NCBI RefSeq assembly: GCF_019774615.1
Contig: NZ_CP081496.1
Location: 4,030,001 to 4,094,000, forward strand
Source: Streptomyces sp. BHT-5-2
GTDB taxonomy: Bacteria > Actinomycetota > Actinomycetes > Streptomycetales > Streptomycetaceae
Direction: 5' to 3'
Length of the DNA: 64,000 bases
Positions 1 to 36,276 of the stretch are shown piece by piece; positions within the stretch are counted from its first letter, which is position 1, and each line of letters begins with the position of its first letter. A model generated the notes under the pieces. That model had not been told where the DNA came from. It worked only from the letters and a program-made list of their open reading frames with translations, and did not search any database. A program made the translations under genes and the position numbers.

Positions 1-546
1 CATCGCGTTGCCGGTGGCGAGGTGGCCGCGGGTCTCCCCCGCGGACCGCGCCGCCGCGGTCAGGTAGTCCTGTGCGCCGGCGCCGACGAAGACCCCGGTA
101 CGGGTGCCGCGCAGGGTTGCCGGGTCGGTGCCCAGCGCCTCGAAGAGGTCCCAGGAGGTCTCCAGCAGCAGCCGCTGCTGGGGGTCCATGGCCAGTGCCT
201 CGCGCGGGGACAGGCCGAAGAACTCCGCGTCGAACCCGGGGGCGTCGGCCAGGAAGCCGCCGCTGCGCACGTAGCAGGTGTCCGGGCGTTCCGGGTCGGG
301 GTCGTAGACGGCCTCCAGGTCCCAGCCGCGGTCCGCGGGGAAGTCGCCGATCACGTCACGGCCCTGGGCCAGGACGTCCCACAGTTGCTCGGGGGTGTCC
401 ACCCCGCCGGGGAAGCGGCAGCTCATGGCGGTGATGGCGATCGGTTCCGCCGCGGCCTCCTCGGCCGTGCGCAGGCGTTCCCGCGTCTCGTGCAGTTCGG
501 TGCTGACCTTGCGCAGGTAGCCGAGCAGTTCGCGTTCGCTGGTCAT
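1..546 (-). CDS. modular type I PKS, N-terminal part (module 6 KS start), cut by window edge
   Basis: The visible 182 residues are a short coiled-coil docking segment (about residues 1-34, starting MTSERELLGYLRKVS) followed by the first part of a ketosynthase. The KS opens at EPIAITAMSCRFPGG and includes the DPQQRLLLE motif. The active-site cysteine lies beyond the left edge, so the rest of the module cannot be read. The ATG at 544-546 lies two bases after the TGA (549-551) of the upstream PKS gene, so the two are probably translationally coupled. By order this protein carries module 6 of the assembly line and receives the chain from module 5. The KS identity is secure. What follows it is unknown. 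Confidence 0.95.
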   Translation of the reverse strand, partial: MTSERELLGYLRKVSTELHETRERLRTAEEAAAEPIAITAMSCRFPGGVDTPEQLWDVLAQGRDVIGDFPADRGWDLEAVYDPDPERPDTCYVRSGGFLADAPGFDAEFFGLSPREALAMDPQQRLLLETSWDLFEALGTDPATLRGTRTGVFVGAGAQDYLTAAARSAGETRGHLATGNAM

Positions 547-548
547 GG

Positions 549-5345
<4,797 letters not shown>

Positions 5346-5370
5346 TTCTTCTCTCCCACCCTGATCGGGC

Positions 5371-15288
<9,918 letters not shown>

Positions 15289-15351
15289 GAGGGGCACCTA
15301 TCGAGTGGGAGGGGAGGGGGACGGCGGGGGTGGCGGAGCGGCGGCCGGGGC

Positions 15352-28548
<13,197 letters not shown>

Positions 28549-29055
28549 TTTTGGTAACTCCCGCAACGTTCTGGCGAGCGCTGTCGCGGACCCCCGATCG
28601 CGCGCTCCCTGCATGCCGTTCATTCAATGTTCGATCGGAATTAACCAGCCACCCCTAGCCCACCCCAAAGGCCCCCCTAACCTGGCGTTTAAGGGGAGCG
28701 CATCGTGCACCCGAGCGGTAAAGCCCAGGGCAGGTCACCCGGCGTCAGCGACGCCCCGTGATGATCTCCGCACTCGCAGCAGCGAACGGTGCCGCCCGAC
28801 TCCCACCCGATGCCGCACGTCACCGACCCGCCCCGTCGCGCCGCCCGCCGCGCCCCCGGTCCGGCCGGATCAGGGTCAGCGCCCGCCCCGCCCCGCGCAC
28901 GGGCTGGACATACGGACACCCTCACTCTGGGGCACGTGCAGATCAGCCGAAGACCAGCGCAAGGGCGACCGGTTCGCAATAAAGCAGTGGGCGGCGTGGC
29001 GTTGATCCACTCCACGGCGCCCAAGCGTCACCGCCTCACACCGAACCCACCAAAC

Positions 29056-29125
29056 CAACCGCAACCCATCCCAACGCACCGCAACGCATCTCAAGGCACC
29101 TCAACGCACCTCAACGCACCCCACC
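29056..29125. repeat. seven-copy degenerate decamer array, consensus GCACCTCAAC
   Basis: Seven successive 10-bp units in perfect register. Units 3 to 7 (29076-29125) read GCACCGCAAC, GCATCTCAAG, GCACCTCAAC, GCACCTCAAC and GCACCCCACC. Units 1 and 2 are weaker. A 10-bp period would put every copy on the same face of the helix. The array lies about 510 bp upstream of the PKS start and about 280 bp upstream of the lipoprotein start. No protein can be assigned to it. Confidence 0.6.
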
Positions 29126-29235
29126 GGAGCATCTCCCCTCGAACCAACGAAATGGGGGCCGACTCAAGGTGGGAAAGCGGGACCATGTCAGACCATCAGC
29201 GCCCGCAACAACTCCTCTGAGCTGCGATTTCGAGA

Positions 29236-29255
29236 GAAACGAAGTCTTTCGTTTC
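29236..29255. promoter_or_regulatory. 20-bp palindrome, likely operator
   Basis: Perfect inverted repeat with 8-bp arms GAAACGAA and TTCGTTTC around the spacer GTCT. It sits about 150 bp upstream of the substrate-binding lipoprotein start. Its AT-rich core stands out from the GC-rich surroundings. The size and symmetry suit a dimeric repressor. The nearest regulator in the window is the TetR gene at 30692, whose own region carries a different motif. Confidence 0.5.
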
Positions 29256-29406
29256 CCCATCGTTTACCTTACGGACACCATAGTTGGGCCTACTGAGGCC
29301 CGGCTTGTTCAGCTCAAAGTCGGACAGGTGCTCACCCCCCACGTGCATTCCCTGTGTGGCCCCGCATGAATCCCCTCACCCCTCTGTGCGTACCCCTGGA
29401 GAGTCC

Positions 29407-30561
29407 GTGACCGTCCCCCTCCCGAGAACCGCCGTCCTCACCGGCGTCCTCACCACCGCCGTCGCCCTCACCCTCAGCGCCTGTGGCGCGGACTCCGACT
29501 CGTCCGCCGCCTCCGGCGGCAAGAGCGCAGCCGCCGCGACCACGGCCCAGGCACTCGGCGGCATGGACGCCCTGATCAAGGAGGCCAAGCAGGAGGGCAC
29601 GCTGCATGCGATCGCGCTGCCCCGCGACTGGGCCAACTACGGCGCCCTGATCGACGGTTTCGAGAAGAAGTACGGCATCAAGGTCGAGGTCGAGAACCCG
29701 AGCGGCGCCAGTCAGGACGAGATCAGCGCGGTCACCTCGCGCCGGGGCAAGGACAACGCACCCGACGTCCTCGACCTCGGCAGCTCCTTCGCGCAGAGCG
29801 CCGCCCAGCAGGGGCTGCTCGCGCCGTACATGGCCGCCGGTGTCGACAACATCCCCGACGACCAGAAGGACTCGATCGGCCGCTGGTCGAACGACTACGG
29901 CGGCTACATCTCCTTCGGCTGCGACGCCAAGCGCGTCCACACCTGCCCGACCAGCTTCAAGGACCTGCTCAAGCCGCAGTACAAGGGAGAGATCGCGCTC
30001 AACGGCAACCCGACCAAGTCGGGTTCGGCCTTCAGCGCCGTGTACGCGGCCTCCCTCGCCAACGGCGGCTCCTTCGACGACATCCAGCCCGGCATAGACT
30101 TCTTCACCAGGCTGAAGAAGAGCGGCAACTACACGCCCGTCCAATCCACCCCGGACACCATCAAGGCGGGCAAAACCCCCATCAGCATCGACTGGGACTA
30201 CCTCAACGCCGGGTACACCGACCAGTTCAAGTCCAAGGGCCTCGACTGGACGGTCTCCGTCCCCTCGGACGGCCAGTTCTCCCAGTACTACTCGCAGGCC
30301 ATCAACAAGTACGCGCCGCACCCGGCGGCCGCACGCCTGTGGCAGGAGTACCTCTACAGCCCCGAAGGCCAGAACCTCAGGCTCCAGGGATACGCCCGCC
30401 CGGCCCTCATGGCCGCCATGGAGAAGGCCGGCACGCTCGACAAGGCCGCGGCGGCGAAGCTGCCCAAGGTCTCCGGCACGCCGACCTTCCCGACCGAGGC
30501 CCAGCAGAGCAGCGCCAAGTTCGTGCTCTCCCAGGCATGGAGCGACGCCGTCTCCGAATAG
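29407..30561 (+). CDS. ABC-transporter extracellular substrate-binding lipoprotein (solitary)
   Basis: A 384-residue lipoprotein: a short signal sequence with lipobox LSAC (Cys26), then a family 1-type solute-binding fold. The fold begins with the DALIKEAKQEGTL stretch typical of spermidine/putrescine- or iron-type binding proteins and runs to a C-terminal WQEYLYSPEGQ segment. It should sit on the outer face of the membrane and deliver a ligand to a permease. No permease or ATPase gene is next to it, so the partner is elsewhere or absent and the ligand is unknown. I chose the GTG at 29407 because it gives a proper signal peptide and has GGAGAG just upstream. The reading open from 29284 would bury the signal. 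Strong hairpins follow the stop. Confidence 0.85.
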   Translation: MTVPLPRTAVLTGVLTTAVALTLSACGADSDSSAASGGKSAAAATTAQALGGMDALIKEAKQEGTLHAIALPRDWANYGALIDGFEKKYGIKVEVENPSGASQDEISAVTSRRGKDNAPDVLDLGSSFAQSAAQQGLLAPYMAAGVDNIPDDQKDSIGRWSNDYGGYISFGCDAKRVHTCPTSFKDLLKPQYKGEIALNGNPTKSGSAFSAVYAASLANGGSFDDIQPGIDFFTRLKKSGNYTPVQSTPDTIKAGKTPISIDWDYLNAGYTDQFKSKGLDWTVSVPSDGQFSQYYSQAINKYAPHPAAARLWQEYLYSPEGQNLRLQGYARPALMAAMEKAGTLDKAAAAKLPKVSGTPTFPTEAQQSSAKFVLSQAWSDAVSE

Positions 30562-30591
30562 ACCGCACCACCGCGACGCGGCACGACGTAC

Positions 30592-30629
30592 GACGGCGCT
30601 CACCCCGACACCGCGAGGTGAGCGCCGTC
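30592..30629 (+). terminator. strong hairpin terminator after lipoprotein gene
   Basis: Perfect 13-bp arms (GACGGCGCTCACC and GGTGAGCGCCGTC) around a 12-base loop, 31 bases past the lipoprotein stop. There is no clear U-tract, as is usual in this kind of genome. It lies between convergent genes. Confidence 0.85.
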
Positions 30630-30651
30630 TCCGTTCGGACTGTCCAGCCGC

Positions 30652-30676
30652 GGTGAACGTTCGCCCCACGTTCACC
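30652..30676 (-). terminator. hairpin terminator after TetR gene
   Basis: Perfect 9-bp arms (GGTGAACGT and ACGTTCACC) around a 7-base loop, just past the stop of the convergent TetR gene. With the hairpin at 30592 it separates the two transcripts in both directions. Confidence 0.75.
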
Positions 30677-30691
30677 CCGCACGGTCCCGCC

Positions 30692-31405
30692 TCAGCGGCA
30701 CGCGAGACCGTCGAGCATCAACTCGACGGTGAAGTCGAAGCGTTCGTGATCGGTCCCCGCGGTGAGTTCGGCGGCGTAGCGCCTGGTCTGCGGGAAGGCG
30801 TCCGGCAGGCTGGAGAACCGGCCGAGCAGTTCCTCCCGGCTGACGACCCACTCGTTGCCGGACCCGGTGAGCAGGGAGATCTCAAGCGCGTAGGCGTTGA
30901 CATAGAGCGTCAGCGAGTCGATGCCCCAGGCGGCCGCCTGCGGGGCGATGCCTCCGGCGAGGAGGATGGCGAGCATGCCCTCGGCAAGGCGCAGTGTGTC
31001 CTGGTTGGTGGGGGCGGCGGCGAGCGCGGCCCGGGAGATGCCGGGGTAGCGAAGGTACTGGTCGCGCATCCGGGTGCAGACACCGGTGATCTGCTCCCGC
31101 CAGGCGGCGGGATCCGGCTCGGGCAGGTCGATCTCGGCGCACAGGCGGCCGATGAGCAGCTCGTCCAGATCGCCCTTGTTGACGACGTGCGCGTACAGCG
31201 ACGCCGGTCCGGTCTCCAGAGCGGCCGCCACGCGGCGCATGGTCAGCGCCTCGTAGCCCTCGCGCGCCACGATGCCGAGCGCCGCGTCGACGACCGCATC
31301 GACCGTGATCGACTTCGCTCGCCGGCCCCGCCCCGGCGACGCGCCCGCATCTGCGACGGCCTGATGGTGCCGCGCTGCGCGCCGCTGCTGAGGAGTGGGG
31401 GGCAC
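30692..31405 (-). CDS. TetR-family transcriptional regulator
   Basis: A 237-residue DNA-binding regulator. After a basic N-terminal tail, the helix-turn-helix occupies about residues 35-80 (DAALGIVAREGYEALTMRRV, then ETGPASLYAHVVNKGDL). The remainder is an all-helical ligand-binding domain like the TetR_C group. The start is GTG at 31403-31405. The divergent two-component system begins about 300 bp away. Four GAAC-N3-GTTC sites sit directly upstream, which suggests autorepression and possibly control of the divergent genes. The ligand is unknown. Confidence 0.85.
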   Translation of the reverse strand: MPPTPQQRRAARHHQAVADAGASPGRGRRAKSITVDAVVDAALGIVAREGYEALTMRRVAAALETGPASLYAHVVNKGDLDELLIGRLCAEIDLPEPDPAAWREQITGVCTRMRDQYLRYPGISRAALAAAPTNQDTLRLAEGMLAILLAGGIAPQAAAWGIDSLTLYVNAYALEISLLTGSGNEWVVSREELLGRFSSLPDAFPQTRRYAAELTAGTDHERFDFTVELMLDGLACR

Positions 31406-31427
31406 GCCCCGAGCGTACCGGACGAAC

Positions 31428-31498
31428 GAACCTTGTTCCTCACGAGACGAACACCGTTCGCGCTAACACGAACACCGTTCTACCATCGAATATCGTTC
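31428..31498. promoter_or_regulatory. four-site operator array, GAAC-N3-GTTC
   Basis: Four 11-bp inverted repeats: GAACcttGTTC (31428-31438), GAACaccGTTC (31449-31459), GAACaccGTTC (31470-31480) and the variant GAATatcGTTC (31488-31498). The first three are exactly 21 bp apart, two helical turns; the fourth is 18 bp on. They lie 23-93 bp upstream of the TetR GTG. This is the natural operator of that regulator, by position and symmetry. Confidence 0.75.
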
Positions 31499-31712
31499 GC
31501 ACGTACTCGACGAGGGCGGACCCACTGGCCGGCTCTTCCACGACGGCCGCCCCCTGACCTGACAGCCCTCCCCCCGAACTCCAGACACCCGCCAGCCCAC
31601 CGTCAACGAGATTCGGGCCTGGCCCGGCCCGGCCGTAGGCGCACCTTTCGTCGTCGGCCATCGCGACCAATGGCGAATGCGGTCTCCGACGGTGCCCGCC
31701 TAACGTGGCCGC

Positions 31713-33305
31713 GTGACGCGTGTGGAACGTAGGGACGGTTGGGCCGCGGCCCGCCGGACATTGGCAGAGGGGTTGCGCTCGGCGCCCCGACGGCTGGCCG
31801 GACTGGCCGATCCGGTCAGGGCGCTCTTCGCCCCGGGCATGTGGACTCCCGGGCGCATCGTGGGCGAAACGCTGCTGAGCCTGGTGCTCGGCCTGCTGGC
31901 GGCGGCTTCCGAGCTCCCGGCAGGGCTGGCGTTCGGCGCGGGAGTCGGACCGGCCGTCGCCGTGGGATCGGCCGCCGCGCTGCTGTCCCCCCTGCGCCGG
32001 GTCCTGCCCGCGACCGTGCTTCTGCTCACCGCCACCGGCCTGCCCCAGTTCAGCGGCCTGGGCCCGCTGCTGCTGGTCGCGGCCTGGTCGGCCGGCCGGC
32101 GGATCGACGAGGTCGGCAAGGCGGCCGGCACCTTCGCCGCCGCCTACGTCCTCAGTCTCGGCCTGACCCTCCTGCAGGCCGCGCCCCCGGTCTTGCTGAC
32201 CCTGGCCTTCGCCGGCCCCCTGTTGCTGGTCGCGATCGTCGTCCCCGGCCTGATCAGCCGCTACTGGTCGCAGCGCCGCACACTCACGGACACACTGCGG
32301 GAGTACAACGCCCAGCTGCTGCGCGAACGCGCGATGATCGCCGGCCAGGCCCGGATGCGGGAACGCCAACGCATCGCGCAGGACATGCACGACAGCCTCG
32401 GCCATCACCTCACCCTCATCTCGGTCCACACCGGGGCGCTGGAGGTGGACCGGGAACTGACCGGACGGCAGCGGGAAGCCGTCGGTGTACTGCGTGAGGC
32501 GTCGGTGGCCGCGATGCACGAGCTGCGCGAGGTGGTCGGGTTGCTCCGGGACGGCACCGAGAGCCCCGGCCGGAGCCCCGCCTCCCACGCCGATCAGGCC
32601 ACGGGAGAAGGCGACGCCACATCGCCGTCGCGCGGGGTGGCCGGCATCGAGGGCCTGGCGGCGGCCTCCCGGAGCGCCGGGACGACCGTGGAACTGCGGC
32701 ACTCCGGCGACCCCCGCCCGCTCCCCCCTACGGCCGACCACGCGGCGTACCGCCTCGCCCAGGAGGGCCTGACCAACGCCCACAAGCACGCCCCGGGCGC
32801 CGCGATCACCATCGAGCTGCGATACGAGCCGGACGCACTGGTCGTGGAGGTCGCGAACGGCCCCGCCCCGGAGCCGACGGCCACCGGCCGGAACGTGGTG
32901 AGCGGCGGCCAGGGCCTGACCGGCCTCGGCGAACGAACCCGGCTCATCGGCGGCATGGTCCACGCGGGCCCGACGCCGGACGGCGGCTTCCGGCTGGCCG
33001 GCGTACTCCCCTACGCCTCCCCGGAAGGCGGAGCCCCGAGCCGCTCACCGGACGACGCGACGACGTTCGTCGATCCCACCGGCGACTTTCGGGAGCAGAT
33101 CCCGGCCGGCTCCCCGGGCGAAGGTGTTCCGGTCATCGACGGGAACAATCTTCCGAAGGAGCTGGCCAGAGCCATGAGCACCAACACGAAGCGCAACAGC
33201 ACCGCGATCGGCTGCGGGATCGCGGCTTTGGCCCTCCTCCTGCTGGTGGTGGTCCTGGGCGTCGTCGCCGCGCTCTTCCTGGCGGGTACCCCGGCACGGC
33301 CGTGA
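31713..33305 (+). CDS. membrane sensor histidine kinase (HisKA_3 / NarL-type partner)
   Basis: A 530-residue kinase. Residues 45-185 contain several hydrophobic segments, so the sensor is in the membrane. The dimerisation/phosphoacceptor helix has His226 in DMHDSLGHH. The ATPase domain follows, with an N-box near LAQEGLTNAHKHAPG and a G-box at GQGLTGLGERTRL. The protein then continues about 95 residues past a normal kinase end, through a polar linker into a C-terminal transmembrane helix (about 490-525). GTG start at 31713, with no strong ribosome site. The response regulator gene follows 119 bp downstream and is presumably the partner. The signal is unknown. Confidence 0.9.
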   Translation: MTRVERRDGWAAARRTLAEGLRSAPRRLAGLADPVRALFAPGMWTPGRIVGETLLSLVLGLLAAASELPAGLAFGAGVGPAVAVGSAAALLSPLRRVLPATVLLLTATGLPQFSGLGPLLLVAAWSAGRRIDEVGKAAGTFAAAYVLSLGLTLLQAAPPVLLTLAFAGPLLLVAIVVPGLISRYWSQRRTLTDTLREYNAQLLRERAMIAGQARMRERQRIAQDMHDSLGHHLTLISVHTGALEVDRELTGRQREAVGVLREASVAAMHELREVVGLLRDGTESPGRSPASHADQATGEGDATSPSRGVAGIEGLAAASRSAGTTVELRHSGDPRPLPPTADHAAYRLAQEGLTNAHKHAPGAAITIELRYEPDALVVEVANGPAPEPTATGRNVVSGGQGLTGLGERTRLIGGMVHAGPTPDGGFRLAGVLPYASPEGGAPSRSPDDATTFVDPTGDFREQIPAGSPGEGVPVIDGNNLPKELARAMSTNTKRNSTAIGCGIAALALLLLVVVLGVVAALFLAGTPARP

Positions 33306-33424
33306 TCGAAAGGCCGTCCTCGAAGGGCGATGATCGAGCCGAAGGTCCTGTCCGGGGATGATGTCAGGGAAGATGTCACGGTGGCCGCGCGGGCCACACG
33401 GATTCGGAACAGCGCAGGAGAGTC

Positions 33425-34075
33425 GTGATCAGGGTTCTCGTCACGGATGACGAGCCGCTCATTCGGGCCGGCATCAGGATGATCCTCACCTCGGCCGACG
33501 ACATCGACGTCGTCGCCGAGGCCGGCAACGGCCGCGAGGCCATCGAGCTGGCACGCGCCCAACGGGTGGACGTGGCACTGCTCGACATCCAGATGCCCGT
33601 CATGGACGGCCTGACAGCCCTGGCCGAACTACGCCGAACCGTCCCCGACACCCGCGTCCTGATCCTCACCACCTTCGGCGCCCAGCAGAACGTCCTGCAC
33701 GCCCTGACCGAAGGCAGCGCCGGCTTCCTCCTCAAGGACTCCGCCCCCGCAGAACTCATCCGCGCCGTACGCGCCGCAGCCGCCGGAGAGGCATACCTCT
33801 CACCCGGCGCCACCCGCCACGTCGTCGACTCCCTGACGTCCACCCGAACCAGCCACACCACACAAGCCCGCCGCCGACTCGAAGCCCTGACCGCCCGCGA
33901 GTTGGAGGTCCTGGCCCTCCTCGGCGAGGGCCTCTCCAACGCCAACGCCGGCCAACGCCTCCACATGAGCGAAGCCACCGTCAAAACCTACGTCAGCCGA
34001 ATCCTGACCAAACTCAACTGCGAAAACCGCGTACAAGCAGCACTCCTCGCCCGCGACGCGGGCCTGGGAACCTGA
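33425..34075 (+). CDS. NarL/FixJ-family response regulator
   Basis: A 216-residue response regulator. The receiver domain (about 1-120) has the acidic pair in DDEP near the N-terminus, phosphoacceptor Asp54 in LLDIQMPVMDG, and the conserved Thr and Lys later. The C-terminal LuxR-type helix-turn-helix (about 150-212) begins LTARELEVLALLGEGLSN and includes EATVKTYVSRIL. GTG start with AGGAG seven bases upstream. It is the expected partner of the upstream kinase. Its regulon is not evident. The nearest downstream gene is convergent. Confidence 0.93.
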   Translation: MIRVLVTDDEPLIRAGIRMILTSADDIDVVAEAGNGREAIELARAQRVDVALLDIQMPVMDGLTALAELRRTVPDTRVLILTTFGAQQNVLHALTEGSAGFLLKDSAPAELIRAVRAAAAGEAYLSPGATRHVVDSLTSTRTSHTTQARRRLEALTARELEVLALLGEGLSNANAGQRLHMSEATVKTYVSRILTKLNCENRVQAALLARDAGLGT

Positions 34076-34282
34076 CACACCCACCCCCGCCCGGTACGTT
34101 CCGCGAGGGGCGATCGCGGCGGTCACCTCGCCCGTTCCACGGCCCGGGACCATGACGAAGAACTCACGCTGTCTGTCCTCGCCCAACGTCGTTGCGGAAT
34201 GGGCGAATGACAGTGCCGCCCGGACCGGCGACGATCCGCCGGACAGTACCCGACGGCAGCCTCGGACAGCCTGCTCGGGCCG

Positions 34283-34789
34283 TCAGGTGGTTGCGCTGCT
34301 CGGGCGCTCCGCTCGCCCGAACCCTCGTGTGGCCAGACCGAAGGCGAGACCACCGACCAGGAACCAGGGATTCCACAACAGCAGCGTCCACAGCCGCTGT
34401 GCCGGGCTTATGCCCACCCACTCGCCCGCGGTGTCGGCCAGCAGCAGTATCTCCACTGCGATGCCGCGTGCGAGCAGCACGGCGCAGACACACCAGCCCA
34501 GAGCCTTGACCGCCCGTCCGGCCAGGCCGCGGGGCCGCGGCCGGGCCAGGAGCCACCCCAGCACGCCGCCGGCCAGGCACAGCACTCCCACACCCCACAA
34601 GCCCACCGCCACGAACCACACCGGGCGTTCCACTGCCAGGGGCCCCGCCGAGACACTCAATCCCCAATTGCCACCCAGCGCCCAGGAGAAGTGAAGCCCG
34701 GCGAAGGCGACCGCCCAGGCACAGGCAACACGCCCCCACACCACCACCGTTGTTCTGCCCTGCCGATCTTCGCGCATAACGAGAAGCAT
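34283..34789 (-). CDS. small integral membrane protein, DUF3995-like
   Basis: A 168-residue protein with four hydrophobic segments (about residues 18-45, 57-80, 95-118 and 135-155). Layout and motifs (FAGLHFSWALGG near the first segment, LLLWNPWFLVGG near the last) match DUF3995-type membrane proteins, whose function is not known. The ATG at 34789 starts MLLVMREDRQGR. The ATG twelve bases on is an alternative. The longer open frame upstream overlaps the L,D-transpeptidase gene out of frame and is not part of this gene. Confidence 0.7.
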   Translation of the reverse strand: MLLVMREDRQGRTTVVVWGRVACAWAVAFAGLHFSWALGGNWGLSVSAGPLAVERPVWFVAVGLWGVGVLCLAGGVLGWLLARPRPRGLAGRAVKALGWCVCAVLLARGIAVEILLLADTAGEWVGISPAQRLWTLLLWNPWFLVGGLAFGLATRGFGRAERPSSATT

Positions 34790-35052
34790 GCCACTGCCAC
34801 GCCGCGCCACCGGGTGCCGGTCGGAGCGCAGGAGCGATTCTTGCCGGCACGCCGGCCGACTGCCGTCAGCCAGCAGCCGTCGATGCCCTTGGCAAGGCTC
34901 GGAGCGATAGCCGTCACCGGCGCTGTGGGCCCCATTCGAAGAGCAGGTACCAGCAACGCGAGGCGGGCGTGGGTCCGGTCCGTTGCCACGGCCCTGGCCC
35001 GCCACCAGCCCGGTGAACTGGTACGGCTTGCGCTCGCGGTGAACTGGTGTGG

Positions 35053-35748
35053 CTAGTAGCGCGTGATCGCGGTGGGGCCGGAGGTGGTCCCGATCGCGAT
35101 GTGGGGCCGCTGCCGGGGATCGGCCCAGACCAGGATGCGGCGCATGGCATCCGCCGGCACGGAGAGACAACCGGCCGTCGCCGCCCGCCCGTTGACGTGC
35201 AGGAAAATGCCGGCGCCACGGTCGCGTACCGGCTTGTAGTAGTTGAAGCCGATGACGAGCGCGTGCGCGTACTGAGTGGCGTAGTCGGCGAGGTGCTCGG
35301 ACTCGGCGGCGCGGCAGTCGGCGGGCAGCGGCTCGGCCCAGCGGTTGTAGGCGCGCGAGCGATTGTCCTCGCACCACCAGGAGTTCCGGTTCACCCGGCG
35401 GTACGGCGTCGAGGTCCCGCGCGGCGCGGCCTTGATCCCGAAGCCGTAGGGGAGGTCGTACAGACCGGTGGGGGTGGTGTCGGTGCCCTGTCTGCGCTTG
35501 CCGCCCTCGGCAAGGCCCCTCGCCCCGAATCGAGCGGGCGCGCTGCCGGCCACGACCCACCTGCCGCCTCGCCGGTCCCACCACGTCAGCACCCCCGTGG
35601 TGGCGTCGGTGCCGGGCGCGACGGCGGTGATCAGCTGACCGCCCCCGCCGGTGTCGGCCAGCCGGTCCGGCAACGGTGGACCGCTACCGTCCGGGGTCAG
35701 GACGAACAGGACGGCGAAGAGCGCGACACCGGCAGGCACGACGACCAT
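35053..35748 (-). CDS. L,D-transpeptidase (YkuD-like), exported or membrane-anchored
   Basis: A 231-residue protein with an N-terminal hydrophobic segment (about 1-18) and a C-terminal catalytic domain. The signature HVNGRAATAGCLSVP places His184 and the nucleophile Cys194 ten residues apart. The motif lies in a fold typical of L,D-transpeptidase-like proteins of actinobacteria, which cross-link peptidoglycan stems outside the membrane. The N-terminal part (TTPTGLYDLPYGFGIK) matches the start of that domain. The ATG at 35748 has a G-rich ribosome site. The 264 bases up to the DUF3995 gene hold no gene I recognise. Confidence 0.85.
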   Translation of the reverse strand: MVVVPAGVALFAVLFVLTPDGSGPPLPDRLADTGGGGQLITAVAPGTDATTGVLTWWDRRGGRWVVAGSAPARFGARGLAEGGKRRQGTDTTPTGLYDLPYGFGIKAAPRGTSTPYRRVNRNSWWCEDNRSRAYNRWAEPLPADCRAAESEHLADYATQYAHALVIGFNYYKPVRDRGAGIFLHVNGRAATAGCLSVPADAMRRILVWADPRQRPHIAIGTTSGPTAITRY

Positions 35749-36276
35749 GGCAACCCCCGAGGGAAGAGGGACGGTTGCTCAGAAGTTACTGGGCGGCAGC
35801 GGAAGTGGCAGCCCTGGCAGGCCATCGATGTTGTGTGCAATGTGGTCCTTCTTGGTGAAGTACGCACTCAGCGAGGCGTCGTCCTCACGCGAGAAGCGCC
35901 TGCCGTGCAGGTCACGTCTTCCTCGTACGACATGGAGGGCACCCCGTATCCGCGGGGAAACCCTTCGCCTGTCTGACGAATCCGTCCGGTCGGGTCGTGG
36001 ACCTTCCCCGGCTACGGATGGTCGGTCCCGCCCCCCCAGGCCGGTCGAGAGCGATTTCATCGGCATTTCAATGCCGCACGCAAGGGTTGGCGTGTCGCCA
36101 CCGGGAGCCGCCCGGCAGAAGGGGGCCGGCGAGAGGGAGAAGTCACCGGCTTCCGAGGGGCACGGCGACCGCGCACGGCCGACGATCAGCGGCTCTGCTC
36201 TTTCGACGTGTTGTCAATGCGTGCGTCCAGGAGAGGGTTTGGCGGCGTCGGGCCGTGAACGATGGGGGGAGAAGGC
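35749..36276. other. intergenic, no recognised gene
   Basis: This 528-base stretch lies between the divergent L,D-transpeptidase gene and the nuclease operon. It must carry the operon promoter. The part from 35780 to 35960 is less GC-rich and could hold a decayed short gene on the minus strand (a frame ending in DGLPGLPLPLPPSNF). It has no convincing start, and I do not call it. Confidence 0.5.

Larger units (their letters stand above)
28549..29406. other. intergenic region between PKS start and divergent lipoprotein gene
   Basis: I see no convincing gene in these 858 bases. The stretch must hold the promoter of the PKS operon (reading left) and that of the lipoprotein gene (reading right). 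Visible elements are the ribosome site GGGAG just upstream of the PKS ATG, an imperfect inverted repeat at 28674-28696 (CCCCTAA facing TTAAGGGG), the decamer array at 29056-29125 and the palindrome at 29236-29255. A small hairpin (GGGCCT, 4-base loop, AGGCCC) sits at 29286-29301. I could not assign -35/-10 boxes with confidence. Confidence 0.7.

Noticed and set aside
28549..28623. A 25-residue N-terminal extension of the loading PKS from a start at 28623.
   Set aside because: No ribosome site before 28623. GGGAG lies correctly spaced before the ATG at 28548, and the extension has no similarity to a loading module.
29284..29406. Earlier start of the substrate-binding lipoprotein.
   Set aside because: It would put 41 polar residues before the signal peptide and hide the lipobox. 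The GTG at 29407 has a ribosome site.
31440..32963. Minus-strand frame of about 500 codons opposite the histidine kinase.
   Set aside because: It overlaps a kinase with clear motifs. The opposite-strand product is repetitive and lacks a domain.
34790..35052. Possible transposase or small gene between the DUF3995-like and L,D-transpeptidase genes.
   Set aside because: Frames on both strands are short. Only a small direct repeat (CGGTGAACTGGT twice) is present, with no catalytic motif or terminal repeats.
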